Shown: piece after piece, positions 1-8,200 of the stretch
Position numbering within the stretch: the first letter of the stretch is position 1
How the letters are laid out: every line of letters begins with the position of its first letter
From: Hyphobacterium indicum
GTDB lineage: Bacteria; Pseudomonadota; Alphaproteobacteria; Caulobacterales; Maricaulaceae
Length of the DNA stretch: 32,500 bases
Assembly (NCBI RefSeq): GCF_003129605.1
Contig: NZ_QBDX01000002.1
Location: 1 to 32,500 of the forward strand
Direction: 5' to 3'
The notes under the pieces: model-generated
What the model saw: the letters and a program-made list of their open reading frames with translations, nothing else
What the model was told of the DNA's origin: nothing
The model's database searches: none
Made by a program: the position numbers and the translations under genes

Positions 1-116
1 ATGGCGCCGTGATACCGCTCAGTCCCGAAACGAACCGTGTCAACGTATCGTTTGATGCAACAGTTTCCCCGAGCCCGACTGTCGGGCAGACCAGTGTTGC
101 CGTCACCAGCCGGTAA
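1..116 (+). CDS. C-terminal end of an unknown protein (partial)
   Basis: An open frame enters from the left edge (codons start at base 3) and ends at TAA 114-116, giving about 37 residues. The peptide alternates polar and small hydrophobic residues (for example VNVSFDATVSPSPTVG), which suggests beta strands such as the end of an extracytoplasmic domain. No family can be named from so short a piece. It lies 67 bp upstream of the next gene on the same strand. The frame is open to the edge, so a real gene end is plausible, but chance cannot be excluded. Confidence 0.4.
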   Translation, partial: GAVIPLSPETNRVNVSFDATVSPSPTVGQTSVAVTSR

Positions 117-183
117 AACCGGGCTGTGCCTTCAAACCATCCGGCTTACATTGCGTCTCAATTGAAATGGTTCGAGGCAGGAA

Positions 184-969
184 ATGACAGACAAACAGGT
201 GCTGGCAGCGGTGCTGCTGATTGGCGACGAGCTGCTCTCCGGCCGTACGCGCGACATCAACCTCTCCGAAATCGCCAAATTCCTCAGCCCGCTGGGCGTA
301 TCAGTGGCCGAATGCCGCGTGGTGCGGGACGAGCAGGACGAGATCGTCGCAGCGGTCAATCATCTGCGTGGCCGGTATGATTATGTCTTCACCACGGGCG
401 GCATCGGCCCGACGCATGACGATATCACCGCCGATGCCATTGCCGCCGCCTTCAATCTTCACATCGATGTCCGGGCGGATGCCCTCGCCATCATCGAGGA
501 CTGGTATGCCAAATCGAAAACACCGTTGACCGAAAGCCGCAAGCGCATGGCGCGTGTTCCGGAGGGAGCCAGCCTGATTGCCAACCCCGTCACCGGTGCC
601 CCCGGCTTCCAGACCGGCAATGTCTTCACGCTGGCAGGCGTCCCGAAAATCGCGCGTGGCATGCTGGAGGATGTTGCCCACCGCATCGAGGGCGGTTCAG
701 TGACGTATTCGCGAACAGTGGCCACAAGCGGCCTGCGCGAAGGGGATCTGGCCGATGGGCTGGGAGATCTGGCGAAGGCCTACCCGGAGGTCTCCATCGG
801 CTCCTATCCCTATTTCTTCGAGGGCCCGGATGGTGAAATCGTTCGCGGTACCAATCTGGTTGCGCGTTCAACAGATGAAGTCTTGCTCAACGATGTCACC
901 GGAAAACTCGCAGACCTGTCACGCTCTGTCGGCGGCAAGCCCGTGATCGATCCGCCGGACGCGAAATAG
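184..969 (+). CDS. CinA-like molybdopterin-binding domain protein
   Basis: A 261-residue soluble protein of the MoaB/MogA fold, as in the N-terminal half of CinA. Residues 10-18 (LLIGDELLSG) and the TTGGIGPTHDDIT block near residues 75-87 are the signature substrate-binding loops of this family. The C-terminal nicotinamide-nucleotide amidase domain of full-length CinA is absent, so this is the short form common in alphaproteobacteria and often annotated as a competence/damage-inducible protein A homologue. Its exact substrate is unknown. The ATG at 184 follows a purine-rich GAGGCAGGA, which supports this start. It converges on a small secreted gene, with a strong hairpin between them. Confidence 0.86.
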   Translation: MTDKQVLAAVLLIGDELLSGRTRDINLSEIAKFLSPLGVSVAECRVVRDEQDEIVAAVNHLRGRYDYVFTTGGIGPTHDDITADAIAAAFNLHIDVRADALAIIEDWYAKSKTPLTESRKRMARVPEGASLIANPVTGAPGFQTGNVFTLAGVPKIARGMLEDVAHRIEGGSVTYSRTVATSGLREGDLADGLGDLAKAYPEVSIGSYPYFFEGPDGEIVRGTNLVARSTDEVLLNDVTGKLADLSRSVGGKPVIDPPDAK

Positions 970-973
970 AAAA

Positions 974-997
974 GCGCAGGGCAGAGCTGCCCTGCGC
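974..997 (-). terminator. Rho-independent terminator between convergent genes
   Basis: A perfect 10-bp stem (GCGCAGGGCA / TGCCCTGCGC) with a GAGC loop. Read on the minus strand the stem is followed by TTTTC, so it suits the small secreted gene that ends at 1020. It may also slow plus-strand transcripts from the CinA-like gene, but no T run follows on that side. Confidence 0.72.
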
Positions 998-1019
998 CCG
1001 GATCAACGTTCAATCTGAT

Positions 1020-1364
1020 TTACGATTGAACAGCGATTTCAAACAATTGACCATCCAGGTCGCAAACGTCGATCTCAACTTCCTCCACGACGCTGCCATC
1101 GGCCAGCGTGAAGCGGAAATCGTGGAAGCAGTGGTCGGTATCGGCAGCAACCAGCGTGGCAATTTCAGTCCCGGCGGTCAGCGTGCCTTCTGCGATAAGA
1201 TTATCGCTCCAGCCATCCGTCGCCGACGGTGCTGTAACAATCTCGACGACGTCCTGGCCCGTCGCATTGACGAAGGTGATTGTGCTGGAAAGGCTTTCCG
1301 CGATCACCGGGAAAGACAGGGCTGCAGCCATCAGGGCAGATGCAGAAAACAGTGCGAATTTCAT
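1020..1364 (-). CDS. Small secreted protein of unknown function
   Basis: A 114-residue protein with a typical Sec signal peptide (residues 1-22, Lys at position 3, hydrophobic core, VIA cleavage site). The mature part is acidic and beta-rich. It has the pattern ITFVNATGQDVVEI near the start and two cysteines (C79, C101) that could form a disulphide in the periplasm. The layout resembles a widespread family of short exported proteins with an N-x-[TS]-G motif and a C-x(4)-F-x(5)-DG segment, for which I know no function. An AAGGA about 10 bases before the ATG is a weak ribosome site. It ends at a strong hairpin (974-997) and is transcribed divergently from the VWA gene. Confidence 0.72.
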   Translation of the reverse strand: MKFALFSASALMAAALSFPVIAESLSSTITFVNATGQDVVEIVTAPSATDGWSDNLIAEGTLTAGTEIATLVAADTDHCFHDFRFTLADGSVVEEVEIDVCDLDGQLFEIAVQS

Positions 1365-1599
1365 GTGACGGTCGTCCTTTCAGAACCACCGGACCCCCCG
1401 GCGGCATACATTCGACCGGCCGTCATGTTCTGCCGGAATTGTAAGTCTAGCAAGGGAAATCGGCGGACACACTGGCGTCGGGATTGTGGCAGATTGGCGG
1501 CCATTGCAGCCTGCCCCATCATTGCCCCATTCCCGCCTGACGATGGGTCTTATGCGAGGGAATGATGAGTCGTCCGGGGCCGGGGACAAAGGGAAGATT

Positions 1600-3435
1600 A
1601 TGACCAGAAAACTCTTACTGACATCAGTGGCTGGGGCGTTTGCCTTCGCGGCCCTGCAATCTACGCCGGTTTCGGCTGTCACCGTTCAGGATGATGCCGG
1701 TCGGCCGGCAGATATTTTTGCGCAATGCCCGACACTGGTGGCCAATCAATATGGCCGCTATGGCGATGACCGCACCAGCAACCGGCCACAGCCAATGTAT
1801 GGATCGGCTCCGCCGCCGCCCCCGCCCCCGCCGCCCCCTCCGGCCCCTGTGCAAATGGCCATGGAATCCGCGGCAGACCAGATGGTCGTCACCGGCAGCC
1901 GGATCGTTGGCGGTGCAGTACCGCCGGCAGCGAGTATCGTTGGTCCGGGACCCGGACCTTTGCCCGGAGATATTGACCGCGAACGCTATGAGGATGTCGA
2001 ACTCAACGATGTCGTGGTGACGGCTGAAGACCCGGTTTCCACCTTCTCGGTCGATGTGGACACGGCCAGCTATTCCATCGTCCGTGATTATCTGAACGAT
2101 GGCACCCTTCCGCCGCGTGATGCGGTGCGCGTCGAGGAACTGGTCAATTATTTCGACTATGACTACGCCCTGCCGGACGATCGGGATGCTCCGTTTGAGG
2201 CCACCGTCACCGTTCTGCCCAATCCTTGGAATTCGCAGACACAGCTCATGCATATTGGCGTTCAGGGCTATGATATCCCCCGTGAAGAACGCCCCCGCGC
2301 CAATCTCGTCTTCCTGGTCGATGTGTCCGGCTCCATGAGTTCGGCTGACAAGCTGCCGCTGGCCATCGAGGGCCTGCAAATGCTGGTCGATACGCTGGAG
2401 GATGACGATACCGTCTCCATTGTCGTCTACGCCGGGGCTGCCGGCGCCATCCTCGAACCCACACCGGGTTCGCAACGTCACTGCATCAATGCCGCGCTCG
2501 GCATGCTGGAAGCTGGCGGGTCAACCGCTGGCGGCGAGGGCCTGCGCCTGGCCTATGATTTCGCCCGCGATCATTTCGATGAGGATGCCATCAACCGCGT
2601 CATGCTCCTCACCGATGGCGATTTCAATGTCGGCATCACCTCGGATGAACGTCTGGAGGACTTTGTCGCCCGTGAACGCGAAAGCGGTGTCTATCTTTCC
2701 GTCATGGGCTTTGGCCGCGGCAATTATAATGATGCGCTGATGCAGACCCTGGCCCAGAATGGCAACGGGATTGCGGCCTATATCGATACCGAAGCCGAGG
2801 CCCGCCGCTTCTTCGTGGAGGAGGCATCATCCGCGCTTTTCCCCATCGCCAATGATGTGAAGCTGCAGATCGAGTTCAATCCGGACCGCGTCGCGGAATA
2901 CCGGCTGATCGGCTATGAAACCCGCATGCTCAACCGCGAGGATTTCAACAATGACCAGGTCGATGCCGGCGAGATCGGGTCCGGGCATTCGGTCACCGCG
3001 ATCTACGAGATCACACCTCCGGACAGTCCGGCGCTTCTGAACGAGCCTTTGCGCTATGGCGCGGAAGGCGGGACGGAAACCGTATTCTCCAATGAATATG
3101 GCTTCTTCCGCGTCCGTTACAAAATGCCGGGCGAGGCTGACAGCCGCCTGATCGAATTCCCGGTCACCACGGCAAATGAAGTGCCGGGTGTCGATGCAGT
3201 CAGCGACGATATCGGCTTCTCTGTCGCGGTGGCGGGCTTTGCCCAGCTCCTGCGCGGCGATGACTATATCGCCGATGAGGGCTTTGATTTTGCCCGCGTG
3301 GCACGCCTTGCAGACCGGTTCCTTGGCGAGGACGAATTCGGCTATCGCGGCGAATTCGTGCGCCTTGTGAATGCGGCGGACCGGGCGGCCAGCCAGTCAC
3401 CACTGAAACCCGGCATGCAGAGCCAGGGCCGCTAA
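1600..3435 (+). CDS. Secreted von Willebrand factor A domain protein, YfbK type
   Basis: A 611-residue protein counted from the ATG at 1600. This start gives a signal peptide (residues 1-26); the open frame reaches back to 1486 but that extension lacks any export signal. Order of parts: signal peptide, a low-complexity linker with an 11-proline run (71-81), the YfbK N-terminal domain (about 146-230, VSTFSVDVDTASYS), a VWA domain with the metal site DVSGSM at 241-246 and LLTDGDFNVG, then a DUF3520 C-terminal region. The family binds proteins through a metal-dependent adhesion site; partners are unknown. Odd points are two TonB-box-like peptides, MVVTGSRI (95-102) and DVVVTAED (137-144). The carboxypeptidase-regulatory domain of many homologues is not seen. 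Confidence 0.9.
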   Translation: MTRKLLLTSVAGAFAFAALQSTPVSAVTVQDDAGRPADIFAQCPTLVANQYGRYGDDRTSNRPQPMYGSAPPPPPPPPPPPAPVQMAMESAADQMVVTGSRIVGGAVPPAASIVGPGPGPLPGDIDRERYEDVELNDVVVTAEDPVSTFSVDVDTASYSIVRDYLNDGTLPPRDAVRVEELVNYFDYDYALPDDRDAPFEATVTVLPNPWNSQTQLMHIGVQGYDIPREERPRANLVFLVDVSGSMSSADKLPLAIEGLQMLVDTLEDDDTVSIVVYAGAAGAILEPTPGSQRHCINAALGMLEAGGSTAGGEGLRLAYDFARDHFDEDAINRVMLLTDGDFNVGITSDERLEDFVARERESGVYLSVMGFGRGNYNDALMQTLAQNGNGIAAYIDTEAEARRFFVEEASSALFPIANDVKLQIEFNPDRVAEYRLIGYETRMLNREDFNNDQVDAGEIGSGHSVTAIYEITPPDSPALLNEPLRYGAEGGTETVFSNEYGFFRVRYKMPGEADSRLIEFPVTTANEVPGVDAVSDDIGFSVAVAGFAQLLRGDDYIADEGFDFARVARLADRFLGEDEFGYRGEFVRLVNAADRAASQSPLKPGMQSQGR

Positions 3436-3456
3436 AAACCGGTGGTCAGCCGGACA

Positions 3457-3492
3457 GGAGGGCGCGTGCGGCTAATGCGGCACGCGCCCTCC
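3457..3492. terminator. Hairpin between convergent VWA and M28 genes
   Basis: A perfect 13-bp inverted repeat (GGAGGGCGCGTGC / GCACGCGCCCTCC) with a 10-base loop, between the stop codons of two convergent genes. There is no clear T run on either side, so it may be a bidirectional but inefficient terminator or an mRNA 3'-end stabiliser. Confidence 0.5.
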
Positions 3493-3511
3493 CTTGCGCC
3501 GGAGGGACCAG

Positions 3512-5173
3512 TTATTCCGGGCGCATCTCGTCGCGCATGGATCGCCATGGCGTGCCCTCAGTGAAATTCGGCCATTGATCCGAATTTGCCAGCCGCCAGC
3601 CGAGCTCGAAATAGATGCGGGCATCATCGGTGAGACCGCCCAGCCGCCAGGTGTGGGGCTGGTCGATTTCATCTGCGGCGTGATGGTAACCATTCGCCAT
3701 ATACCAGGCGAACCCCTCATTGATGGCCGGATCAGCTTCAGCCTGCTCGGGCGTTGGCGCACCCACCGCATACAGCCCGGGAATGCCTTCCTCGATAAAG
3801 GGATAGTGGTCCGACCGGTAAAATCCGCCCGCAGCCGGATTGGGGTCATCGATCAGTACCCGTCCGAACCCTTCAGCCACATTTGCCAGCTCGACCATCA
3901 GCTCATTCGTCCCAAGGCCGGGCACCACCATCAGGTCCCAGCGGTCGCTATAGGGAAAGTGCGCATCCATGTTCAGCGCGCCGACGATCTGGGCGCGGGG
4001 GCAGGGCGGATTCTGAACGAAATATTTTGCGCCATAGAGGCCACGTTCCTCGGCCGCGGTAGCAAAGAAATAGACGGACCGGCGCGGGGCTTGCGGCATG
4101 GCGCCATAAGCCTGCGCGATATTGATCAGCATGGAGGTGCCGACCGCATTATCGACCGCGCCATTGTAAAGCTGATCTTCGGTTGGAGCATCCGGATTGA
4201 TGCCCATATGGTCCCAATGCGCCGTATAGACGAGGCATTCATCAGGCGATTCTGATCCCTCAATCATGCCGACAACATTGCGCGTCAGCGTGCTGCCGAC
4301 TTCACCCCCATGCTGGCCTGAGAGGGATAGCCCGGTTTCGATGGCCTCGAAGCCAGGTGCCGCAGCCGCCGCATAAACCGCGTCATAATCCAGCCCGGCT
4401 TCTTCAAACAGGCGGCGGGCCGCCGGTTCGCTGATATGTGCAAACAGGGTCAGGTTCGGATCGCCGTCCTCAAGCGAATACTGGACACCGGACGTGCCGC
4501 CACTCGACAGGGTCTGCCAAGGATAGCCCGCACTCTGGTCGGTATGGATAAGAAGAACGGCTTCTGCGCCCAGTTCGGCTGCCAGCGTCGTCTTTGATCC
4601 CATGAGCCCGTGTACGGAGAGCGCGTTGCCGCCAAAGAGATCGTCATTACCCGTGGCCGTGCCCGGATCGCCGCGGAACAACACGGCGGTTGCGCCAGTC
4701 AGATCAACGCCTGAATAATCATTCCAGTTTTCCTCATCAGCGCGGATACCAAACCCGCCAATGATGAGGCGTGAATCATTCACTTCCAGCCGCTCGCGTG
4801 CTTCACCGGCATAAAGGACATAGTCATCCGACAATTCGAACGGGATAGTACCCGATTGCCCGCGAATGCTCAGCGCTCCCCCACCATCCGGACGGAATTC
4901 GGCCAGTTCGAAGGGCTGCATGAAAGACCCGTCAATTCCTGGGCGGATGCCCGCCTGTGCGAATTGACCGGCAATGAAGTTGACCGTCATTTCCTCACCA
5001 ATGCCGCCCGGGGCGCGCCCTTCGAAGGCGCGTGAGGAAAGGGCCATAATATCCTCGCGGATGTTTTCGGCTGTGATCGTGTCCATAGCCTCCACCATGG
5101 CCGGATCGTCCTGGGCCAGAGCCGGGACGGCCGTAGTGAAGGCGGCAAGAGAAATGCAGACGAGAGTTTTCAT
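3512..5173 (-). CDS. Secreted M28 family zinc aminopeptidase-like protein
   Basis: A 553-residue exported peptidase with a signal peptide at residues 1-20 (ALA cleavage). A protease-associated (PA) domain lies within about residues 130-270. The M28 catalytic domain follows with all expected metal and catalytic residues: H319 and D321 in AHWDH, D341 in GAVDNAVG, E375/E376 in TAAEERG, D403 in NMDAHFP and H456 in RSDHYPF. It should hydrolyse peptide N-termini, or related amide bonds, in the periplasm or outside the cell. Its ATG overlaps the stop of the upstream regulator (ATGA), so the two are translated as one unit. Family members also include glutaminyl cyclases and carboxypeptidases, so the substrate is not fixed. 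Confidence 0.93.
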   Translation of the reverse strand: MKTLVCISLAAFTTAVPALAQDDPAMVEAMDTITAENIREDIMALSSRAFEGRAPGGIGEEMTVNFIAGQFAQAGIRPGIDGSFMQPFELAEFRPDGGGALSIRGQSGTIPFELSDDYVLYAGEARERLEVNDSRLIIGGFGIRADEENWNDYSGVDLTGATAVLFRGDPGTATGNDDLFGGNALSVHGLMGSKTTLAAELGAEAVLLIHTDQSAGYPWQTLSSGGTSGVQYSLEDGDPNLTLFAHISEPAARRLFEEAGLDYDAVYAAAAAPGFEAIETGLSLSGQHGGEVGSTLTRNVVGMIEGSESPDECLVYTAHWDHMGINPDAPTEDQLYNGAVDNAVGTSMLINIAQAYGAMPQAPRRSVYFFATAAEERGLYGAKYFVQNPPCPRAQIVGALNMDAHFPYSDRWDLMVVPGLGTNELMVELANVAEGFGRVLIDDPNPAAGGFYRSDHYPFIEEGIPGLYAVGAPTPEQAEADPAINEGFAWYMANGYHHAADEIDQPHTWRLGGLTDDARIYFELGWRLANSDQWPNFTEGTPWRSMRDEMRPE

Positions 5174-5781
5174 CGGGTTGGACCTTCCTGGGTGCGGGGA
5201 TCGGTGTCGTCGGAGAGCGGTGCCATTGCCCAGCTCAATGCCACGGGGGCGCCGGTTGGTGTGTTGGACCGCCAGAGAATGTCCGCAATGGCCTGTAAGT
5301 GCTCATTGATTTCAGCCAGCGCGGCAGCGTCCGGCCGGGCGATCAACCGGAAAAAGCCGTGATTGCGCTCGGGCCCCTCATGGATTCCGCCGAGGGCGAA
5401 ACCGTCGGCAAAATCCCTTTCGGCCTGCCGCAAGACGGCCGCGGCACAGCGTTTGAGGGTCTCACGATGTTGTTTTTGATTCAGCGCTCGGGCCAGCCGC
5501 ATGCGCGGCGCTGGCGTGGCATAGAGTGTCTGTGGTTTGCGCGCCCCCGGCATCAGCCGGCGCTCGGCTGCCTGGATCAGGCCCACAGATTCCAGCTTGT
5601 GGACATGGTGGTACATGGCGGTCTGCTTCATGCCGATCACGCGGGCCAGGTCATCGACGGACATGGGTCCGTCGGCCGCAAGCCGGTCGATGATGGTCAT
5701 GCGCGGCGCGGAGGCGAGGCAGGAAATCTGGTCCGGATCCAGGATCCAGTAGGTTTCTTCGGTTGAGGGCATCTGGTTCAT
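5170..5781 (-). CDS. ArsR-like winged-helix transcriptional regulator
   Basis: A 203-residue cytoplasmic protein with an N-terminal helix-turn-helix of the HTH_20/ArsR type (about residues 20-85). RMTIIDRLAADGPMSVDDLA is followed by a recognition-helix region KQTAMYHHVHKLESVGLI. The C-terminal half (about 95-203) is helical, rich in Arg/Ala, with no recognised ligand motif. It is the first gene of a two-gene operon with the M28 peptidase, overlapping it by 4 bases. Such coupling suggests that it controls the peptidase, possibly by autoregulation through the AT-rich upstream DNA; that link is inference. Confidence 0.86.
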   Translation of the reverse strand: MNQMPSTEETYWILDPDQISCLASAPRMTIIDRLAADGPMSVDDLARVIGMKQTAMYHHVHKLESVGLIQAAERRLMPGARKPQTLYATPAPRMRLARALNQKQHRETLKRCAAAVLRQAERDFADGFALGGIHEGPERNHGFFRLIARPDAAALAEINEHLQAIADILWRSNTPTGAPVALSWAMAPLSDDTDPRTQEGPTR

Positions 5782-5790
5782 GCCATCTCT

Positions 5791-5832
5791 ATAATTCGAA
5801 AAAACAGAAATTATTAAATTAATATTTGTTCA
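5791..5832 (-). promoter_or_regulatory. AT-rich promoter/operator region of the HTH-M28 operon
   Basis: A 42-base stretch that is far more AT-rich than its surroundings. It contains an imperfect dyad (AACAGAAAT at 5803-5811 against ATATTTGTT at 5822-5830, 7 of 9 matching) around an ATTAAATT-like centre. On the minus strand TTTAAT and TTATAG lie about 18 bases apart, a possible -35/-10 pair just before the regulator ATG. Both readings are tentative. Confidence 0.32.
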
Positions 5833-5918
5833 GAACGCACCCGAGCGGAGACCGGAACGGGCCCCGACGGCACTGTGCTCTTTTCCTGCCCGTGTGTTCC
5901 GCTATGAAGGAGGCCTGT

Positions 5919-6005
5919 GCGGACGTGGCGGAACTGGTATACGCAACAGACTTAAAATCTGTCGCCCGTAAGGGATTGAGGGTTCAAATCCCTCCGTCCG
6001 CACCA
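5919..6005 (+). tRNA. tRNA-Leu (anticodon TAA)
   Basis: A complete 87-base leucine tRNA including an encoded CCA. The acceptor stem pairs GCGGACG (5919-5925) with CGTCCGC (5995-6001). The anticodon stem ACAGA/TCTGT encloses loop CTTAAAA with anticodon TAA at 5953-5955. The variable arm is long, as in class II tRNAs, and the T arm carries GGTTCAAATCC. A weak -10-like TATGAA lies at 5903-5908. A perfect secondary structure starts at the last base of the gene. Confidence 0.97.
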
Positions 6006-6066
6006 TTCACCGACGCCCGCCAAAGGCGGGAAATTCGGTCCGCGGGACCGAATTTGGTCGGTGAAT
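6005..6066 (+). repeat. Perfect three-way-junction inverted-repeat element after the tRNA
   Basis: Outer arms ATTCACCGAC (6005-6014) and GTCGGTGAAT (6057-6066) pair over 10 bp. Inside are two perfect hairpins: CCCGCC/GGCGGG with loop AAA (6016-6030), and AAATTCGGTCC/GGACCGAATTT with loop GCG (6031-6055). Only G6015 and G6056 are unpaired at the junction. No open frame explains it. It could be a tRNA transcript terminator, an excised RNA, or a palindromic REP-like element. Confidence 0.55.
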
Positions 6067-6129
6067 ATGACTCCTTGTGTTGTTTCCGTTGCGCGCGGCC
6101 CGGGCGCCAAGAACAAGCGCTGTTGCGGC

Positions 6130-6410
6130 GGGCCGTGCTCACATGAAACGCGCTCAAGGCTGGGGCGTTGGCGGATGCCACCATCTGCGGTTTAACGCGT
6201 GCTTCGGCTGGGCAAGCCATACGCCAGAGCGAAGGCTGTCTCGCCGTAGCCTTGGCGGAGGCGGACGACCGCGTTTCAGCTAGGAAGTCCTGATTGGCGC
6301 TCTCTTCGAGAGCTTCGGCTGGGCCGTCGATTTCTCGGTTTGCCCAACCGTCATCCTCCGGCTTGTCCGGGGGATCTGGAGAGCACCTGGCCAAATCGGG
6401 TGATGACGCA
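6130..6410. repeat. Non-coding palindrome-rich intergenic repeat region
   Basis: The 430 bp between the tRNA and the AlkA gene hold no convincing gene. Visible palindromes are GCTCTC-TTC-GAGAGC (6299-6313), an imperfect ATCCTCCGG/TCCGGGGGAT hairpin (about 6354-6375) and outer arms CGTCATC (6349-6355) with GATGACG (6402-6408). The last pair resembles the CGTCATCC...GATGACG intergenic repeats scattered in many alphaproteobacterial genomes. The minus-strand frame across it gives an SSASAKATARQPSL-type peptide, which I recall as a spurious translation of such repeats. Confidence 0.42.
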
Positions 6411-6437
6411 AGGATGTGCTGAAGCTAGAAAGCACCC

Positions 6438-7046
6438 ATGCCCCACCGCGCCATTCATGCCCGTTTTGTTGACACCGCCCGGGAGCTGAGCCCGGCACTG
6501 TCCGATGCCATCGCCGCGCTCGGCCCGGTCGAGCTGACCTCGCGCGCCGATCTGCCGTTTGCCGATTACCTCTGCCGCGCCATCACCGGCCAGCAGCTCT
6601 CGGTGAAGGCGGCGAAGACGATCTGGGGCCGGGTGGAAGACAGCGCCGGCGGCACGCCCCTGATCGAGCATTTCCATTATGCCAATACAGACCTGTTGCG
6701 GTCCTGCGGGCTTTCCGGAGCGAAGACAAAAACGGTCTGCGCCATTGCGGCGCTCGCCCGCCAGGGCGAATTGAAGGACGATGATCTGCGCGCCATGAGC
6801 GCCGCTGAACGCACCGCGCATATCACTGCCATCTGGGGCGTCGGCCAGTGGACGGCGGACATGATGAACATGTTCTGGTTCGGTGAGCCGGACATCTGGC
6901 CGGACGGTGATGTCGCCGCGCGCAAGACGCTGGAACGCCTCACCAGCCCGCGCCGCAAGACGGTGCGCACCGCCGCCCGCTTCGCCCCGCACCGTTCCTA
7001 CCTGGCGCTGTATATGTGGCGTCATGTCGATGCGAAGCCGGCCTGA
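6438..7046 (+). CDS. DNA-3-methyladenine glycosylase (HhH-GPD family, AlkA-like)
   Basis: A 202-residue base-excision repair enzyme that removes alkylated bases. The HhH-GPD fold shows as LLRSCGLSGAKTKTV (86-100), the helix-hairpin-helix GVGQWTAD (134-141) and the catalytic Asp D158 in WPDGDVAAR. It is shorter than E. coli AlkA because the N-terminal TATA-like domain is missing, as in compact bacterial forms. No Ada-type regulator lies nearby. The sequence before the ATG has no good Shine-Dalgarno match, so the exact start is somewhat uncertain, though the N-terminal PHRAIHARF is a plausible beginning. It starts right after the intergenic repeat region. Confidence 0.9.
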   Translation: MPHRAIHARFVDTARELSPALSDAIAALGPVELTSRADLPFADYLCRAITGQQLSVKAAKTIWGRVEDSAGGTPLIEHFHYANTDLLRSCGLSGAKTKTVCAIAALARQGELKDDDLRAMSAAERTAHITAIWGVGQWTADMMNMFWFGEPDIWPDGDVAARKTLERLTSPRRKTVRTAARFAPHRSYLALYMWRHVDAKPA

Positions 7047-7169
7047 TCGGCAGGGGCTGACAGGTTGACGCTTACGCGAACTGGACCGCGCCGCACAACG
7101 CCCCTAGTTTCTTTCCCGGATAAACACTGTTTACCCCGGTCATGATCCGGGGAGGGGCCGGGAGTTTTC

Positions 7170-8123
7170 ATGTCCAACGCATCTGATATTGCGCCGAATT
7201 TGCGCCTGCCGGTCATCGGCGCGCCACTCTTCATCATTTCCAATCCCAAACTGGTCATTGCCCAGTGCAAGGCCGGGATTGTCGGCTCCTTTCCGGCGCT
7301 GAATGCGCGCCCGCAAAGCCAGCTGGATGAGTGGCTGGACGAGATCACTTCCGAACTCGACAGCTATAACAGGGCCAATCCGGACAAGCCCGCCGCCCCC
7401 TATGCGGTGAACCAGATTGTCCACCGCTCCAATGATCGGCTCGAAGCGGATCTGGAAACCTGCGCCAAATACAAGGTGCCGCTGGTGATCACCTCGCTGG
7501 GCGCGCGCGTCGAACTGAACGAGGCGGTGCACAGCTGGGGCGGCAAGACACTGCACGACATCATCAATGTCACCTTCGCCCGCAAGGCGCTGGAAAAAGG
7601 CGCCGACGGCCTAATCGCCGTGTGCGCGGGCGCGGGCGGCCATGCCGGGGTCAAATCCCCCTTCGCCCTGATTCAGGAAATCCGCGATTTCTTTGACGGT
7701 CCGCTCGCCCTGTCCGGCTCCATCGCCAATGGCGCGGCGGTTCTGGCGGCCGAGGCCATGGGCGCGGATTTTGCCTATATCGGCTCGGCCTTCATCGCCA
7801 CCCAGGAAGCCCGCGCCTCCGAGGATTACAAGCAGGGCATTGTCGACGGATCATCCGACGACATCGTCTATTCCAGCCTGTTTACCGGCGTGCACGGCAA
7901 TTACCTCAAGGGCTCGATCCGCAGCGCCGGGCTCGATCCGGACAATCTGCCGGACAGCGACCCGTCGGCCATGAATTTCGGCTCCGATTCGGCCAAGGCC
8001 TGGAAAGATATCTGGGGGTCAGGGCAGGGGATTGGCGCGGTCAAGGAAATCGCCCCCGCCGCCGGCTATATCGACCGCCTCGCCGCCGAATACGAGGCCG
8101 CGAAGAAGCGGATTTGCGGGTAG
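7170..8123 (+). CDS. Nitronate monooxygenase (2-nitropropane dioxygenase family)
   Basis: A 317-residue FMN-dependent TIM-barrel enzyme that oxidises alkyl nitronates. Supporting motifs are the N-terminal LPVIGAPLFIISNPKL, the conserved AGAGGHAG segment (about 153-160), and LSGSIANGAAVLAAEAMGADFAYIGSAF, the FMN-phosphate-binding end of the barrel. Length is normal for the family. A GGGAG lies 6 bases before the ATG and supports the start; a CCCCGG/CCGGGG hairpin (7134-7152) sits just ahead of that site. Some relatives are enoyl-ACP reductases (FabK-like), but this sequence is closer to the nitronate branch. Confidence 0.9.
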   Translation: MSNASDIAPNLRLPVIGAPLFIISNPKLVIAQCKAGIVGSFPALNARPQSQLDEWLDEITSELDSYNRANPDKPAAPYAVNQIVHRSNDRLEADLETCAKYKVPLVITSLGARVELNEAVHSWGGKTLHDIINVTFARKALEKGADGLIAVCAGAGGHAGVKSPFALIQEIRDFFDGPLALSGSIANGAAVLAAEAMGADFAYIGSAFIATQEARASEDYKQGIVDGSSDDIVYSSLFTGVHGNYLKGSIRSAGLDPDNLPDSDPSAMNFGSDSAKAWKDIWGSGQGIGAVKEIAPAAGYIDRLAAEYEAAKKRICG

Positions 8124-8200
8124 TTGCGCTGGTCATTATGATCTGACGTGTATGTCGAGACCGGACCCCCTCGGGCTTCGGTGAGCAATGGAGGACGGTT

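Noticed and set aside
5984-6394. Minus-strand 136-codon frame beside the tRNA
   Set aside because: It overlaps the tRNA gene and consists of translated palindromic repeat DNA (SSASAKATARQPSL type); no ribosome site or domain.
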